In this document: in pieces, positions 21,714 through 33,829 of the stretch
How the letters are laid out: the number at the start of each line of letters is the position of its first letter
How positions within the stretch are numbered: position 1 is the first letter of the stretch
From: Aptenodytes patagonicus
Taxonomy: Eukaryota > Chordata > Aves > Sphenisciformes > Spheniscidae
Reading direction: 5' to 3'
DNA length: 64,000 nt
Assembly (NCBI RefSeq): GCF_965638725.1
Contig: NC_134963.1
Coordinates: forward strand, 17,367,012-17,431,011
Program-made: the position numbers and the translations under genes
The notes under the pieces: model-generated
Databases searched by the model: none
What the model was told of the DNA's origin: nothing
The model's input: the letters and a program-made list of their open reading frames with translations, nothing else

Positions 21714-22800
21714 GTGCAGCCGGTGGCCGTCGCCCTCCCAGGAGGAGCTCGGCTGTGGTATCCGCCCGGCAGAGCGCCACGTCCCCGGCCCTCGCCAGAA
21801 CGGCTGTGGCAAGCCGGAGAGAGCTCCCACGGAAGCAGGCAGCCGTCCAGGCCTCGGGCTGCAGGGCGTGCCAGAGCCTCTCCCCGGGGACGGATGGCAG
21901 TAGTGAGAACAGCCGAGTGAGGGGTGACCGGGTGGGCGATCTGCTCAGCCTGCTGGCAGAGCCACAGGAGGAGGTAGAAAGGTTAAGGAGCATCAGGGAG
22001 TCTGAGAAAGAGAGAGGCTGGCTGGTGGAACCATGCTCTGCCCTCCCTGAGACAGAAGGAGGGACAGCTGCCGGAAGACGGTTGGACTCGAGGATCTTGG
22101 AGGTCTTTTCCAACCTGAATGATTCTAGGATTCTAAGAAACCCAAGAGCGAGGGGATCCTGTATCCTCCCCCTGCCAGGCTGAAGGCAGTAGCTTAAAGG
22201 AAAGGAGTGAACGGAGGCGAGTCCACGCTCGGGGCGGCAGGCGAGCCCCCGCCTTGCCCACCTCGCCTTCCCAGGTGCCTCCGTACAACAGGTATGAGGC
22301 TCTGGATGCGGAAGGCCAGTCAACGGACGATGTGGATGGCGGTCCATCTACACCAGAGGTGTTGCCAAGGTCAGAAAGGCCTACCCCCTGTATCACGACC
22401 ACCTCCATGAGGAAGAAAAGATGGGTTATAGCTGGAGGTGACTGCCTTCTGAGGGGAACAGAGGGTCCGATATGCCGGACAGACCCTCCTCTTAGGGAAG
22501 TCTGCCGCCTCCCTGGGGCCCGGGTTAAGGACACCACTCGGAAACTTCCTAGCCTGGTACGGTCCTCGGACTGTTGCCCGTTACTGCTCTTCCATGTGGG
22601 TGGCGATGAAGCCGCAACGCGTAGTCCAAGGGTGATCAAGAGGGACTTCAGGGCCTTGGGACGGCGGGTGAGGGAATCTGGAGCACTGGTTATTTTTTCC
22701 TCTATCCTTCCAGTTGTGGGCAGCGACACTGGAAGAAACAGACAGACCCAGTCTATTCATACATGGCTCCGTGGCTGGTGTCACCACCAGACTTTTGGAT
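21714..22800 (+). pseudogene. Decayed CR1 ORF1 (coiled-coil segment and SGNH esterase-like segment)
   Basis: The reading moves between frames. Frame one gives MQPVAVALPGGARLWYPPG. A second frame then gives a coiled-coil-like LLSLLAEPQEEVERLRSIRE. After an interruption at about 22079-22137 a third frame (22254 on) gives VPPYNRYEALDAEGQSTDD and CCPLLLFHVGGDEAATRSP. CR1 ORF1 proteins carry an RNA-binding/coiled-coil region followed by a GDSL/SGNH esterase-like domain. Here the motif normally containing the conserved GxND block reads HVGGDE, so the esterase block is degenerate. Frameshifts and an insertion make it non-functional. Confidence 0.6.
22079..22137 (+). mobile_element. Short CR1 3'-tail segment inside CR1 ORF1
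   Basis: The sequence from 'gttggactcgaggatcttgg' to 'gattctaggattctaa' is the last roughly 55 bases of a CR1 3' UTR. It lies within an ORF1 sequence of another CR1 and breaks its frame. It looks like a nested, extremely 5'-truncated insertion. Confidence 0.6.
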
Positions 22801-23274
22801 TTTTTGGTAATGGGATGGCCCGAGAGAGTTGGGGTTGTTCAGCCTGGAGAAGAGAAGGCTCCGGGGAGACCTTCTTTGAGGCCTTTCAATACTCACGGGG
22901 GGCTTATAAGAAAGATGGGGACAGACTTTTTAGCAGGGCCTGTAGCGACAGGACAAGGGGGAATGGTTTTAAAGTAAAAGAAGGTAGATTCAGACTGGAT
23001 ATAAGAAAGACATTTTTTACGATGAGGGTGGTGAAACACTGGCCCAGGTTGCCCAGAGAGGTGGTGGATGCCCCATCCCTGGAAACATTCCAGGTCAGGT
23101 TGGACGGGGCTCTGAGCAACCTGATCTAGTGAAAGGTGTCCCTGCTCATGGCAGGGGGGTTGCACTAGATGACCTTTAGAGGTCCCTTCCAACCCAAACC
23201 ATTCTATGATTAGTTACTGCATGGAAGAAACATACAAAGGCAAACTGAGTTAGAATCGAGGTAGAATGATTCAC

Positions 23275-23710
23275 ACAGGGACCGGAGATGCGAAGAATAA
23301 GGAAGACCCTCCCGTTGAGTCACGAGGTTCAGAGTGGCCCCCCTTGCTTTCTAAACTCCTTATGGAGCCTAGGTGCGGCTGGATCCAATCTTAGTCTCAG
23401 ACTCGGACAATGGTTTATGTCTAATGGAATTATCTATACAATGTTTATAATAATATTGAGTAGCTACATGGATTAGTAGTGTTTCATTAGTATTAATTCA
23501 GCATGCTGTCAGTCACTTACCGAGGATCTGTCGCAGGTAAGGGATCTCTCCGCCTTGGGTAAGGAAGGATCTCTTAGTCTCAGCTAAGGAATCTCTGACC
23601 TTGAGAGGCGTCCCTGCTCAAGGGGAGAGTTGCCTGGCGTTGCAGTCCAGCTGCCATTCAGGGAGAGCTCCGACTGGGCCCATCCTGATGGTAATATTTA
23701 TAGGGTGAAG
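23275..23710 (-). mobile_element. Probable LTR-type dispersed repeat, minus strand
   Basis: The sequence including 'gttgagtcacgaggttcaga' and 'ccaatcttagtctcagactc' resembles a dispersed LTR repeat I associate with bird genomes. A TATAAATA (reverse complement of about 23694-23701) followed by GC-richer sequence is compatible with an LTR promoter on the minus strand. I found neither convincing termini nor a target duplication, so limits and class are open. Confidence 0.35.
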
Positions 23711-25510
23711 TAGTTGGCTGCTAGTCAGTAGTATAGACGAGATAGATGTCTTTGTTTTAGCTCTGGTATCTTGTTCTGTGCTTTGGTCGTCTTGCATTTT
23801 TGGGTTTCAAAACCACCTTTCCAAATGTTTTCCGAGGCACCTTCACTCCCTTGTACGTGAGCCAGGAGCTTTCCAGCTCGCAGGTTCACCACCAGGCGTG
23901 AGGCCTGTTGCTCCTTAGTCAGCCTGGACCAAAGTGTGGCGAGGAGTCAAGTGTACCCGTCAGAACAGAACCTGACAACACCCTCAGAGAGAGCATGTCC
24001 AGGCAGACAGCCTTTCTCCTTGCAGGAGAAGGCCAGGCACTGCACAGGGTAGATGCTCTCAGCTTGCTCTTCCCAGCAAGAGGAGGGGGAGAGCTCCAGC
24101 CCTGAGCAGGCTCCTCTTGCCATAGGCGGAGGCTGACCATGAGTTACCTGCTCAGATGCAGGACGGTGCGGTGGGTCTGTCTGAGAGGTTGCTTAAACCT
24201 CCTCTGCACAGGAACCTGAGGAGGGAAATGTGGCAAGGAGCTGCGGCAGGGGGGAGGGACGGCAAGCCCTAAAAATGAGAAAAGAAAGAAATGCCTGAGA
24301 AAACCGGGCCACAAGTAGTACATTGTCCAGGGGAGAAGAGGAAAATGAGGGAAGACCCTCTGCTTCCCACCTTTGCCCTGTCAGCAGCAGTGCTGGCGTG
24401 TGCGTGGGCTGTCTCCCTGCACAGCCCTGTGGCTCTCCATCGGCATGGCTCGCGGCTCTTCTCTGCGGACATTACTGGCACCCTGGATGGGTGTCCTGCT
24501 GCTGTGGGGATGACCAATAACCTCAACAGGACTGCTGCAGCAGGCTCTGTCCCGGGAACGGTGGTGGAAATTGGGGTCAGCCTGGCTGCGGGCTGACAGT
24601 CAGATCCCATTTTCTGGCTAAGAGGTATTTATCCACCCGAAGGTGTTCTTCTACCCTGCAGTTCTCCCCGGCTTTACCACTGGCACCGTTGTGGCCTCTC
24701 TGACGCTCTGGCCGGAATGCTGTTTGGGGTTTTAAGGCAGCAATCTGATGGGGTTTTGGAAAACTGAAGAGACTTGAAAGAGCTGTAATATGGGGTCCTT
24801 CTTGTGCTCCCCACCGAGAGGCACCTTTATTGCCAGCAGTAAAAAGGGGTTTTGACTAGTGTGTACTTCTGCTGCCTTCTCTCCGGTGCCCGTGCACAAA
24901 CGAGAAGAGAAGAAAATGTGAGCAAATCCATTTCGGTGACAGTACCGAGAAACAGGCGACATCCTGAGGCACCACTGATAAGCGCAAAACGAGGGACTGT
25001 AACAGCAACTTATTGCCTGAAAAGGTGAAGAATAGTGTGGAAAAAGAGAAAGACACCCTGAGAAAGTAAGCATCGCTAACTGCCATTGGCTGTTCCCACT
25101 GCAAGAACAGGAAAACAGTCTGGAAAATAAAAATTGGTCTGAGAGAACAGAAAACATCATAATCCGTCCCAGGTGAAACATGGAAATTACCAGCATCTAT
25201 TGGCTGCTCGAAGCGGTGGTGTCCTACGCCCTCTTAGGTCTCTATGGTATAAAAAATGACTTTATTTTGTCACCTGCAGTGGAGCAAGATGTGAGACTGT
25301 CTGTTCCTTTCTTGGTCCCCCTCTGAGCCCACTGCTGGGGGCAGTTCAGGTTGTCCCCCCCACCTCTGGGATGGCTGGGTCCCCTCCTGGGACCTGTCTC
25401 ATGCACTGGGTACCATACGTAGACATATAAGTAACCGATCCGAAGTGTATCTGCTGTCCTATTGTGGACATATTTCCTTTATTAGAGATAAGTTTGTATT
25501 AACCTCTAAT
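23711..25510. other. Intergenic DNA without recognised features
   Basis: No repeat or gene is recognised. The frame at 24291-24596 contains a hydrophobic, signal-like stretch (TFALSAAVLACAWAVSL) but no splice support or known domain. A minus-strand AATAAA lies at 25261-25266 (plus strand tttatt) and may end an unseen minus-strand transcript. Confidence 0.4.
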
Positions 25511-25513
25511 AGT

Positions 25514-25634
25514 GTATATATATATATATACACACTTGGTGCTGCTGGTTATTGGTTGCTGCTGGTTATTGGTTGCTGCTGGTTATTGGTAATAGCGAGA
25601 GAGAGAGAGAGAGAGACAAACACACACACACGTT
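25514..25634 (+). repeat. Compound simple repeats: (TA)n, 17-bp minisatellite, (GA)n, (AC)n
   Basis: A run of ta is followed by about three copies of the 17-base unit 'gctgctggttattggtt' (25540-25593), then gagaga and acacac runs. All four types sit side by side, which is typical of slippage-prone DNA. Confidence 0.9.
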
Positions 25635-25639
25635 TGCTT

Positions 25640-26428
25640 TTCTAACCCCGGGCATACTTGCTGGTGGGGATTTTGTGGCAGTGGTGGCAATCTGTAATAC
25701 AGCAGAGGGGTTGAGAGGAGGAAGCCCCCGTGTCCGCATGACTCAGGGGATGCGAGGAATGCCCGGTCGCGGTCTCCCCCCGAGGAGGACAGCAGGAGGG
25801 CGCTGGGTTTCTTCTGCCTGGGGAAGGGGTGGCAGAGGGGGATGCGATGCTGTCTCCCAGCACCTGGAGGGGGTGCGACCCACTCCTCCGGGGCAGCTCC
25901 CCAGGGCTTTGTGCGTGATGCTGCTGTCACCCATCGTGAGGACAGTGCAGTCACAGTGCCCCGGGGCAGACAGAAGGGGGTCCTCCCGTGCCCCCCTGCA
26001 AGCCTGCCCTATGAAATGGGGGTCACTGCCAGGACAAAGCTGGCCCGGCCCAGCCCTGGGGCTCTCCCGATGCCCTTCCAGGGCAGCAGCACACCCTGCC
26101 AGGACAACGGGGACCCGAGGGACACCGAGCGGCTGCCACAGGATGGCCAGGGTACCAGGGCCGGGATCTTGGGCACCACAGCAGGGGAGCGCACCGCAGC
26201 AGCGTCCCCTTTTGGGTCGGACACCTCTGCCCTCCCCTCCTCTGCCTCCCCCTGCCCTCGCCTCTACCCTCACCGCCCCACTTGGGGCGAGTGGAGCGGA
26301 GCAAAGGGGTGCGGATAGCAGCCAGTCGACCTGAGCTGAGCCTGCCCGAGCCAAACCCCATCAGATTGCGCCGATCCTGACACCCCAGAGGCACAACTAG
26401 CCGAGCCTCCCACCATCTTTGCCCTGCC
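25640..26428. other. GC-rich unassigned sequence left of the satellite
   Basis: Open frames of up to 260 residues occur on both strands, but there is no recognisable domain or splice pattern. The GC-rich base composition explains them. No transition repeat is seen; satellite sequence begins abruptly near 26430. Confidence 0.4.
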
Positions 26429-29400
26429 CTCCCCTGGAGCTGCTACCCGGGATCTCAGGTCCCAAACTCAGAGCTGAAAAGACTCTGCGAGAGGCATGGG
26501 AGGAGTCTCGGGTGGATCCTGGAGGAGACAGATTCTGCAAAAAGTAAAAAAATACCCCAGGAAGCTTCCTTGGAGGAGTCTGGGGTTGCTCCCTGAGATA
26601 CCAGCTCCCTAAATTGAAAGCCAAAAGACGCCGGGAGATGCCTGGGAGGAGTCTCGGATGGAATCCGGAGCAGCTAGCCAGCTCCAAAGCAGATAAAGCA
26701 TCCTGGGAAGCTTCCCTGGAGTAGTCTGGGGTTGCTACCCAGGATCTCAGGTCCCTAAAGCTGATGGGAAAAGACTCCGGGAGACGCCTAGGAGGAGTCT
26801 CGGGTGGATCCCGGAGCAGCTAGCGATCTCCAAAGCAGATAAAGGATCTTGGGAAGCTTCCCTGGAGGAGTCTGGGGTTGCTACCTGGGATCTCAGTTCA
26901 TTAAAGGGAAGGGAAGAGAATCTGGGAGATGCCTGGGAGGAGTCTCGGGTGGATCCTGGAGGAGAGAGCTTTCTCAAAAGGAGAAAAAAAAAATCCCGGG
27001 AAGCTTCCTTGGAGGAGTCTGGGGTTGCTACCAGGGATCTCAGGCCCCTAAAGCTAATGCCAAAAGACGCCGGGAGATGCCTGGGAGGAGTCGCGGGTGG
27101 AACCCGTAGCAGCTAGCAAGCCCCAAAGCAGATAAAGCATCCTGGGAAGCTTCCTACGAGGAGTCTGGGGTTGCTACCCAGGATCTCAGGTGTCTAAATA
27201 TGAGGGAAAAGACTCCGGGAGATGCCTGGGAGGAGTCTTGGGTGGACCCTGGAGGAGACAGCTTATGCAAAAAGTAAAAAATACCCCAGGAAGCTTTCTT
27301 GGAGGAGTCTGGGGTTGCTCCCTGAGATATCAGCTCCTTAAATTGAAAGCCAAGAGACTCTGGGATATGCCTGGGAGGAGTCTTGGGCGGATCCCGGAGC
27401 ACCTAGCGATCTCCAAAGCAGATAAAGCATCCCGGGAAGCTTCCTTGGAGGAGTCTGGGGTTGCTACCAGGGATCTCAGGTCACTAACGCTGTGGGCAAA
27501 AGATTCTGGGAGATGCCTGGGAGGAGTCTCGTACTGTTCCTGGAGCAGCTAGTAATCTCCAAAGCAGATAAAGCATCTTGGGAAGCTTCCTTGGAGGAGT
27601 CTGGGGTTGCTACCCAGGATCTCAGGTCCCTAATGCCGAGGGAAAATACTCCGGCAGATGCCTTGGAGGAGTCTTGGGTGGATCCCGGAGCAGGTAGCCA
27701 GCTCCAAAGCAGATAGAGCATCCCGGGAAGCTTCCTTGGAGGAGTCTGGGGTTGCTACCCAGGATCTCAGGTCCCTAAAGCTGACGGGAAAAGACTCTGG
27801 GAGATGCCTGGGAGGAGTGTTGGGCGGATCCCGGAGCAGGTAGCCAGATCCAAAGCAGATAGAGCATCCCGGGAAGCTTCCTTGGAGGAGTCTGGGATTG
27901 CTCCCCGGGATCTCAGGTCATTAAAGGGAAGGGAAGAGACTCTGGGAGATGCCTGGGAGGAGTCTCGGGTGGATCCTGGAAGAGAGAGCTTTCTGAAAAG
28001 GAGAAAAAACATCCCGGGAAGCTTCCTTGGAGGAGTCTGGGGTTGCTACCCGGGATCTCAGGTCCCTAAATTGAAAGCCAAAAGACGCCGGGAGATGCCT
28101 GGGAGGAGTCTTGGGTGGATCCCGGAGCAGCTAGCGATCTCCAAAGCAGATAAAGCATCTTGGGAAGCTTCCTTGGAGGAGTCTGGGGTTGCTACCAGGG
28201 ATCTCAGGTCCCTAAAGCTGACGGGAAAAGACTCTGGCAGATGCCTGGGAGGAGTCTCGGGTGGATCCCGGAGCAGCTAGCCAGCTCCAAAGTAGATAAA
28301 GCATCCTGGGAAGCTTCCTTGGAGGAGTGTGGGGTTGCTACCCAGGATCTCAGGTCTGTAAATTTGAGGGAAAAGACTCTAGGTGATGCCTGGGAGGAGT
28401 CTTGGGTGGATCCCGGAGCAGCTAGCCAGCTCCAAAGCAGATAAAGTATCCCGGGAAGCTTCCTTGGAGGAGTCTGGGGTTGCTACCTGGGGTCTCAGGT
28501 CCCTAAATTGAAAACGAAGAGACTCTGGGAGATGACTGGGAGGAGTTTCGGATGGATCCTGGAGGAGAGAGCTTTCTCAAAAGGAGAAAAAACATCCTGG
28601 GAAGCTTCCTTGGAGGAGTCTGGGGTTGCTACCTGGGATCTCAGGTCACTAACGCTGTGGGCAAAAGATTCTGGGAGATGCCTGGGAGGAGTCTCGGACT
28701 GTTCCTGGAGCAGCTAGCCAGCTCCAAAGCAGATAAAGCATCTTGGGAAGCTTCCCTGGAGGAGTCTGGGGTTGCTACCCAGGATCTCAGGTCCCTAAAG
28801 CTGACGGGAAAAGACTCCGGGAGACGTCTTGGAGGAGTCTCGGGCGCATCCCGGAGCAGCTAGCGATCTCCAAAGCCGATAAAGCATCTTGGGAAGCTTC
28901 CTTGGAGGAGTCTGGGGTTGCTCCCCGGGATCTCAGGTCATTAAAGGGAAGGGAAGAGAATCTGGGAGATGCCTGGGAGGAGTCTTGGGTGGATCCTGGA
29001 GGAGAGAGCTTTCTCAAAAGGAGAAAAAACATCCCGGGAAGCTTCCTTGGAGGAGTCTGGGGTTGCTACCCAGGATCTCAGGTCTTTAAATTTGAGGGAA
29101 AAGACTCTGGGAGATGCCTGGGAGGAGTGTCGGTCGGATCGCGGAGCAGCTAGTAATCTCCAAAGCAGATAAAGCATCCCGGGAAGCTTCCTTGGAGGAG
29201 TCTGGGGTTGCTCCCCGGGATCTCAGGTCATTAAAGGGAAGGGAAGAGACTCTGGGAGATGCCTGGGAGGAGTCTCGGGTGGATCCCGGAGCAGCTAGCG
29301 ATCTCCAAAGCAGATAAAGCATCTTCGGAAGCTTCCTTGGAGGAGTCTGGGGTTGCTACCAGAGATCTCAGGTCCCTAAAGCTGACGGGAAAAGACTATG

Positions 29401-31440
29401 GGAGATGCCTGGGAGGAGTGTTGGTCGGATCCCGGAGCAGCTAGCGATCTCCAGAGCAGATAAAGCATCCCGGGAAGCTTCCTTGGAGGAGTCTGGGGTT
29501 GCTCCCAGGGATCTCAGGTCATTAAAGGGAAGGGAAGAGACTCTGGGAGATGCCTGGGAGGAGTCTCGGGTGGATCCTGGAGGAGAGAGCTTTCTCAAAA
29601 GGAGAAAAAACATCCCGGGAAGCTTCCTTGGAGGAGTTTGGGGTTGCTCCCCGGGATCTCAGGTCTCTAAATTTGAGGTAAAAGACTCAGGGAGATGCCT
29701 GGGAGGAGTCTTGGGTGGACCCTGGAGGAGACAGCTTATGCAAAAAGTAAAAAATACACCAGGAAGCTTCCTTGGAGGCGTCTGGGGTTGCTCCCTGAGA
29801 TATCAGATCCTTAAATTGAAAGCCAAGAGACTCTGGGATATGCCTGGGAGGAGTCTCGGGTGGATCCCGGAGGAGAGAGCTTTCTCAAAAGGAGAAAAAA
29901 CATCCTGGGAAGCTTCCTTGGAGGAGTCTGGGGTTGCTACCCGGGATCTCATGTCCCTAAATTGAAAGCCAAAAGACGCCGGGAGACGCCTGGGAGGAGT
30001 CTTGGGTGGATCCCGGAGCAGCTAGCCAGCTCCAAAGCAGAGAAAGCATCCTGGGAAGCTTCCTTGGAGGAGTCTGGGGTTGCTACCCAGGATCTCAGGT
30101 CTCTAAATTTGAGGGAAAAGGCTCTGGGAGATGCCTGGGAGGAGTCTTGGGTGGACCCTGGAGGAGACAGCTTATGTAAAAAGTAAAAAATACACCAGGA
30201 AGCTTCCTTGGAGGAGTCTGGGGTTGCTACCTGGGATCTCAGGTCCCTAAAGTTGAGGGAAAGGGTTCTGGGAGATGCCTGGGAGGAGTCTCGGGTGGAT
30301 CCCGGAGCAGCTAGCCAGCTCCAAAGCAGATAAAGCATCCTGGGAAGCTTCCTTGGAGGAGTCTGGGGTTGCTACCAGGGATCTTAGGTCCCTAAAGCTG
30401 ACGGGAAAAGACTCCGGGAGACGCCTAGGAGGAGTCTCGGGCGGATCCCGGAGCAGCTAGCGATCTCCAAAGCAGATAAAGCATCTTGGGAAGCTTCCTT
30501 GGAGGAGTCTGGGGTTGCTACCCAGGATCTCAGGTCTCTAAATTTGAGGGAAAAGGCTCTGGGAGATGCCTGGGAGGAGTCTCGGGTGGATCCTGGAGGA
30601 GAGAGCTTTCTCAAAAGGAGAAAAAACATCCTGGGAAGCTTCCTTGGAGGAGTCTGGGGTTGCTACCCGGGATCTCAGGTCACTAACGCTGTGGGCAAAA
30701 GATTCTGGGAGATGCCTGGGAGGAGTCTCGGACTCTTCCTGGAGCAGCTAGGAATCTCCAAAGCAGATAAAGCATCTTGGGAAGCTTCCCTGGAGGAGTC
30801 TGGGGTTGCTACCCGGGATCTCAGGTCCCTAAAGCTGACGGGAAAAGACTCCGGGAGACGTCTTGGAGGAGTCTCGGGCGCATCCCGGAGCAGCTAGCGA
30901 TCTCCAAAGCAGATAAAGCATCCCGGGAAGCTTCCTTGGAGGAGTCTGGGGTTGCTACCCAGGATCTCAGGTCCCTAATGCCGAGGGAAAAGACTCCGGC
31001 AGATGCCTTGGAGGAGTCTTGGGTGGATCCCGGAGCAGGTAGCCAGCTCCAAAGCAGATAGAGCATCCCGGGAAGCTTCCTTGGAGGAGTCTGGGGTTGC
31101 TACCCAGGATCTCAGGTCATTAAAGGCAAGGGAAGAGACTCTGGGAGATGCCTGGGAGGAGTCTCGGGTAGATCCTGGAGGAGAGAGCTTTCTGAAAAGG
31201 AGAAAACACATCTTGGGAAGCTTCCTTGGAGGAGTCTGGGGTTGCTCCCCAGGATCTCAGGTCCCTAAAGTGGAAGGGAAAGGGCTCTGGGAGATGCCTG
31301 GGAGGAGTGTTGGGCAGATCCCGGAGCAGCTAGCGATCTCCAAAGCAGATAAATCATCCCGGGAAGCTTCCTTGGAGGAGTCTGGGCTTGCTACCAGGGA
31401 TCTTAGGTCCCTAAAGCTGACGGGAAAAGACTCTGGGAGA

Positions 31441-32024
31441 TGCCTGGGAGGAGTCTCGGGTGGATCCTGGAGGAGAGAGCTTTCTGAAAAGGAGAAAAAA
31501 CATCCCGGGAAGCTTCCTTGGAGGAGTCTGGGGTTGCTCCCTGAAATATCAGCTCCTTAAATTGAAAGCGAAGATACTCTGGGATATGCCTGGGAGGAGT
31601 CTCTGGTGGATCCTGGAGGAGAGAGCTTTCTCAAAAGGAGAAAAAACATCCTGGGAAGCTTCCCTGGAGGAGTCTGGGGTTGCTATCCGGGATCTCAGGT
31701 CCCTAAAGTGGAAGGGAAAAGACTCTGGGAGATGCCTGGGAGGAGTCTCGGGTGGATCCTGGAGGAGAGAGCTTTCTGAAAAGGAGAAAAAACATCCCGG
31801 GAAGCTTCCTTGGAGGAGTCTGGGGTTGCTCCCTGAAATATCAGCTCCTTAAATTGAAAGCGAAGATACTCTGGGATATGCCTGGGAGGAGTCTCTGGTG
31901 GATCCTGGAGGAGAGAGCTTTCTCAAAAGGAGAAAAAACATCCTGGGAAGCTTCCCTGGAGGAGTCTGGGGTTGCTATCCGGGATCTCAGGTCCCTAAAG
32001 TGGAAGGGAAAAGACTCTGGGAGA
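31441..32024 (+). repeat. Tandem duplication of a 292-bp dimer
   Basis: Two successive monomers (one with the 'ctgaaatatcagctcctt' middle, one with the 'ccctaaagtggaagggaaaa' middle) are repeated immediately and identically, 292 bp apart. This shows dimer-level expansion inside the array. Confidence 0.85.
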
Positions 32025-33829
32025 TGCCTGGGAGGAGTCTCGGGTGGATCCCGGAGCAGCTAGCCAGCTCCAAAGCAGATAAAGCATCCCGGGAAGCTTC
32101 CCTGGAGGAGTCTGGGGTTGCTCCCCGGGATCTCAGGTCCCTAAAGCTGACGGGAAAAGACTCCGGGAGACGTCTTGGAGGAGTCTCGGGCGCATCCCGG
32201 AGCAGCTAGCGATCTCCAAAGCAGATAAAGCATCCCGGGAAGCTTCCTTGGAGGAGTCTGGGGTTGCTACCCGGGATCTCAGGTCCCTAATGCCGAGGGA
32301 AAAGACTCCGGCAGATGCCTTGGAGGAGTCCTGGGTGGATCCTGGAGCAGGTAGCCAGCTCCAAAGCAGATAGAGCATCCCGGGAAGATTCCTTGGAGGA
32401 GTCTGGGGTTGCTCCCCGGGATCTTAGGTCATTAAAGGCAAGGGAAGAGACTCTGGGAGATGCCTGGGAGGAGTCTCGGGTGGGTCCCGGAGCAGCTAGC
32501 CAGCTCCAAAGCAGATAAAGCATCTTGGGAAGCTTCCCTGGAGGAGTCTGGGGTTGGTACCCGGGATCTCAGGTCCCTAAAGCTGACGGGAAAAGACTCT
32601 GGGAGATGCCTGGGAGGAGTGTTGGGCGGATCCCGGAGCAGCTAGCGATCTCCAAAGCAGATAAAGCATCCCGGGAACCTTCCTTGGAGGAGTCTGGGGT
32701 TGCTACCCGGGATCTCAGGTCTCTAAATTTGAGGGAAAAGGCTCTGGGAGATGCCCGGGAGGAGTCTCGGGTGGATTCTGGAGGAGAGAGCTTTCTCAAA
32801 AGGAGAAAAAACATCCTGGGAAGGTTCCTTGGAGGAGTATGGGGTTGCTACCTGGGATCTCAGGTCACTAACGTTGTGGGCAAAAGACTCTGGGAGATGC
32901 CTGGGAGGAGTCTCGGATTGTTCCTGGAGCAGCTAGGAATCTCCAAAGCAGATAAAGCATCCCGGGAAGCTTCCTTGGAGGAGTCTGGGGTTGGTACCCG
33001 GGATCTCAGGTCCCTAAAGCTGACGGGAAAAGACTCCGGGAGACGTCTTGGAGGAGTCTCGGGTGCATCCCGCAGCAGCTAGCGATCTCCAAAGGAGATA
33101 AAGCATCCTGGCAAGCTTCCTTGGAGGAGTCTGGGGTTGCTACCCAGGATCTCAGGTCCGTAATGCCGAGGGAAAAGACTCCGGCAGATGCCTTGGAGGA
33201 GTCTTGGGTGGATCTCGGAGCAGCTAGCCAGCTCCAAAGCAGATAGAGCATCCCGGGAAGATTCCTTGGAGGAGTCTGGGGCTGCTACCCAGGATCTCAG
33301 GTCATTAAAGGCAAGGGAAGAGACTCTGGGAGATGCCTGGGAGGAGTCTCGTGTGGATCCTGGAGGAGAGAGCTTTCTCAAAAGGAGAAAAAACATCCCT
33401 GGAAGCTTCCTTGGAGGAGTCTGGGGTTGCTACCCGGGATATCAGGTCTCTAAATTTGAGGGAAAAGACTCCGGGAGATGCCTGGGAGGAGTCTTGGGTG
33501 GACCCTGGAGGATACAGCTTATGCAAAAAGTAAAAAATACCCCAGGAAGCTTTCTTGGAGGAGTCTGGGGTTGCTCCCTGAGATATCAGAACCTTAAATT
33601 GAAAGCCAAGAGGGTCTGGGATATGCCTGGGAGGAGTCTCGGCTGGATCCAGGAGGAGAGAGGTTTCTCAAAAGGAGAAAAAACATCCTGGGAAGCTTCC
33701 TTGGAGGATTCTGGGATTGCTACCCGGGATCTCATGTCACTAAATTGCAAGCCAAAAGACGGCGGGAGATGCCTGGGAGGAGTCTTGGGTGGATCCCGGA
33801 GCAGCTAGCCAGCTCCAAAGCAGAGAAAG

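Larger units (their letters stand above)
21390..23212 (+). mobile_element. Internally deleted CR1 with 5' UTR, ORF1 and 3' tail
   Basis: A GC-rich leader (about 21390-21700) precedes a decayed CR1 ORF1 (about 21714-22800). From about 22815 the sequence is CR1 3' terminal sequence ('gttcagcctggagaagagaa', 'ccaggttgcccagagaggtg', ending ccattctatgatt at 23212). The endonuclease and reverse transcriptase (ORF2), normally about 3 kb, are absent. Most CR1 copies are 5'-truncated, so a copy retaining the 5' end but lacking the middle is uncommon. The 5' limit is approximate. Confidence 0.7.

Noticed and set aside
22254..23129. 291-residue plus-strand frame as a host gene
   Set aside because: It is the second half of CR1 ORF1 running on into the CR1 3' UTR, so it is retrotransposon sequence with a degenerate esterase motif.
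24291..24596. Possible secreted-protein gene with a signal-like hydrophobic stretch
   Set aside because: An isolated single-exon frame of about 100 residues with no promoter, splice site or family resemblance.
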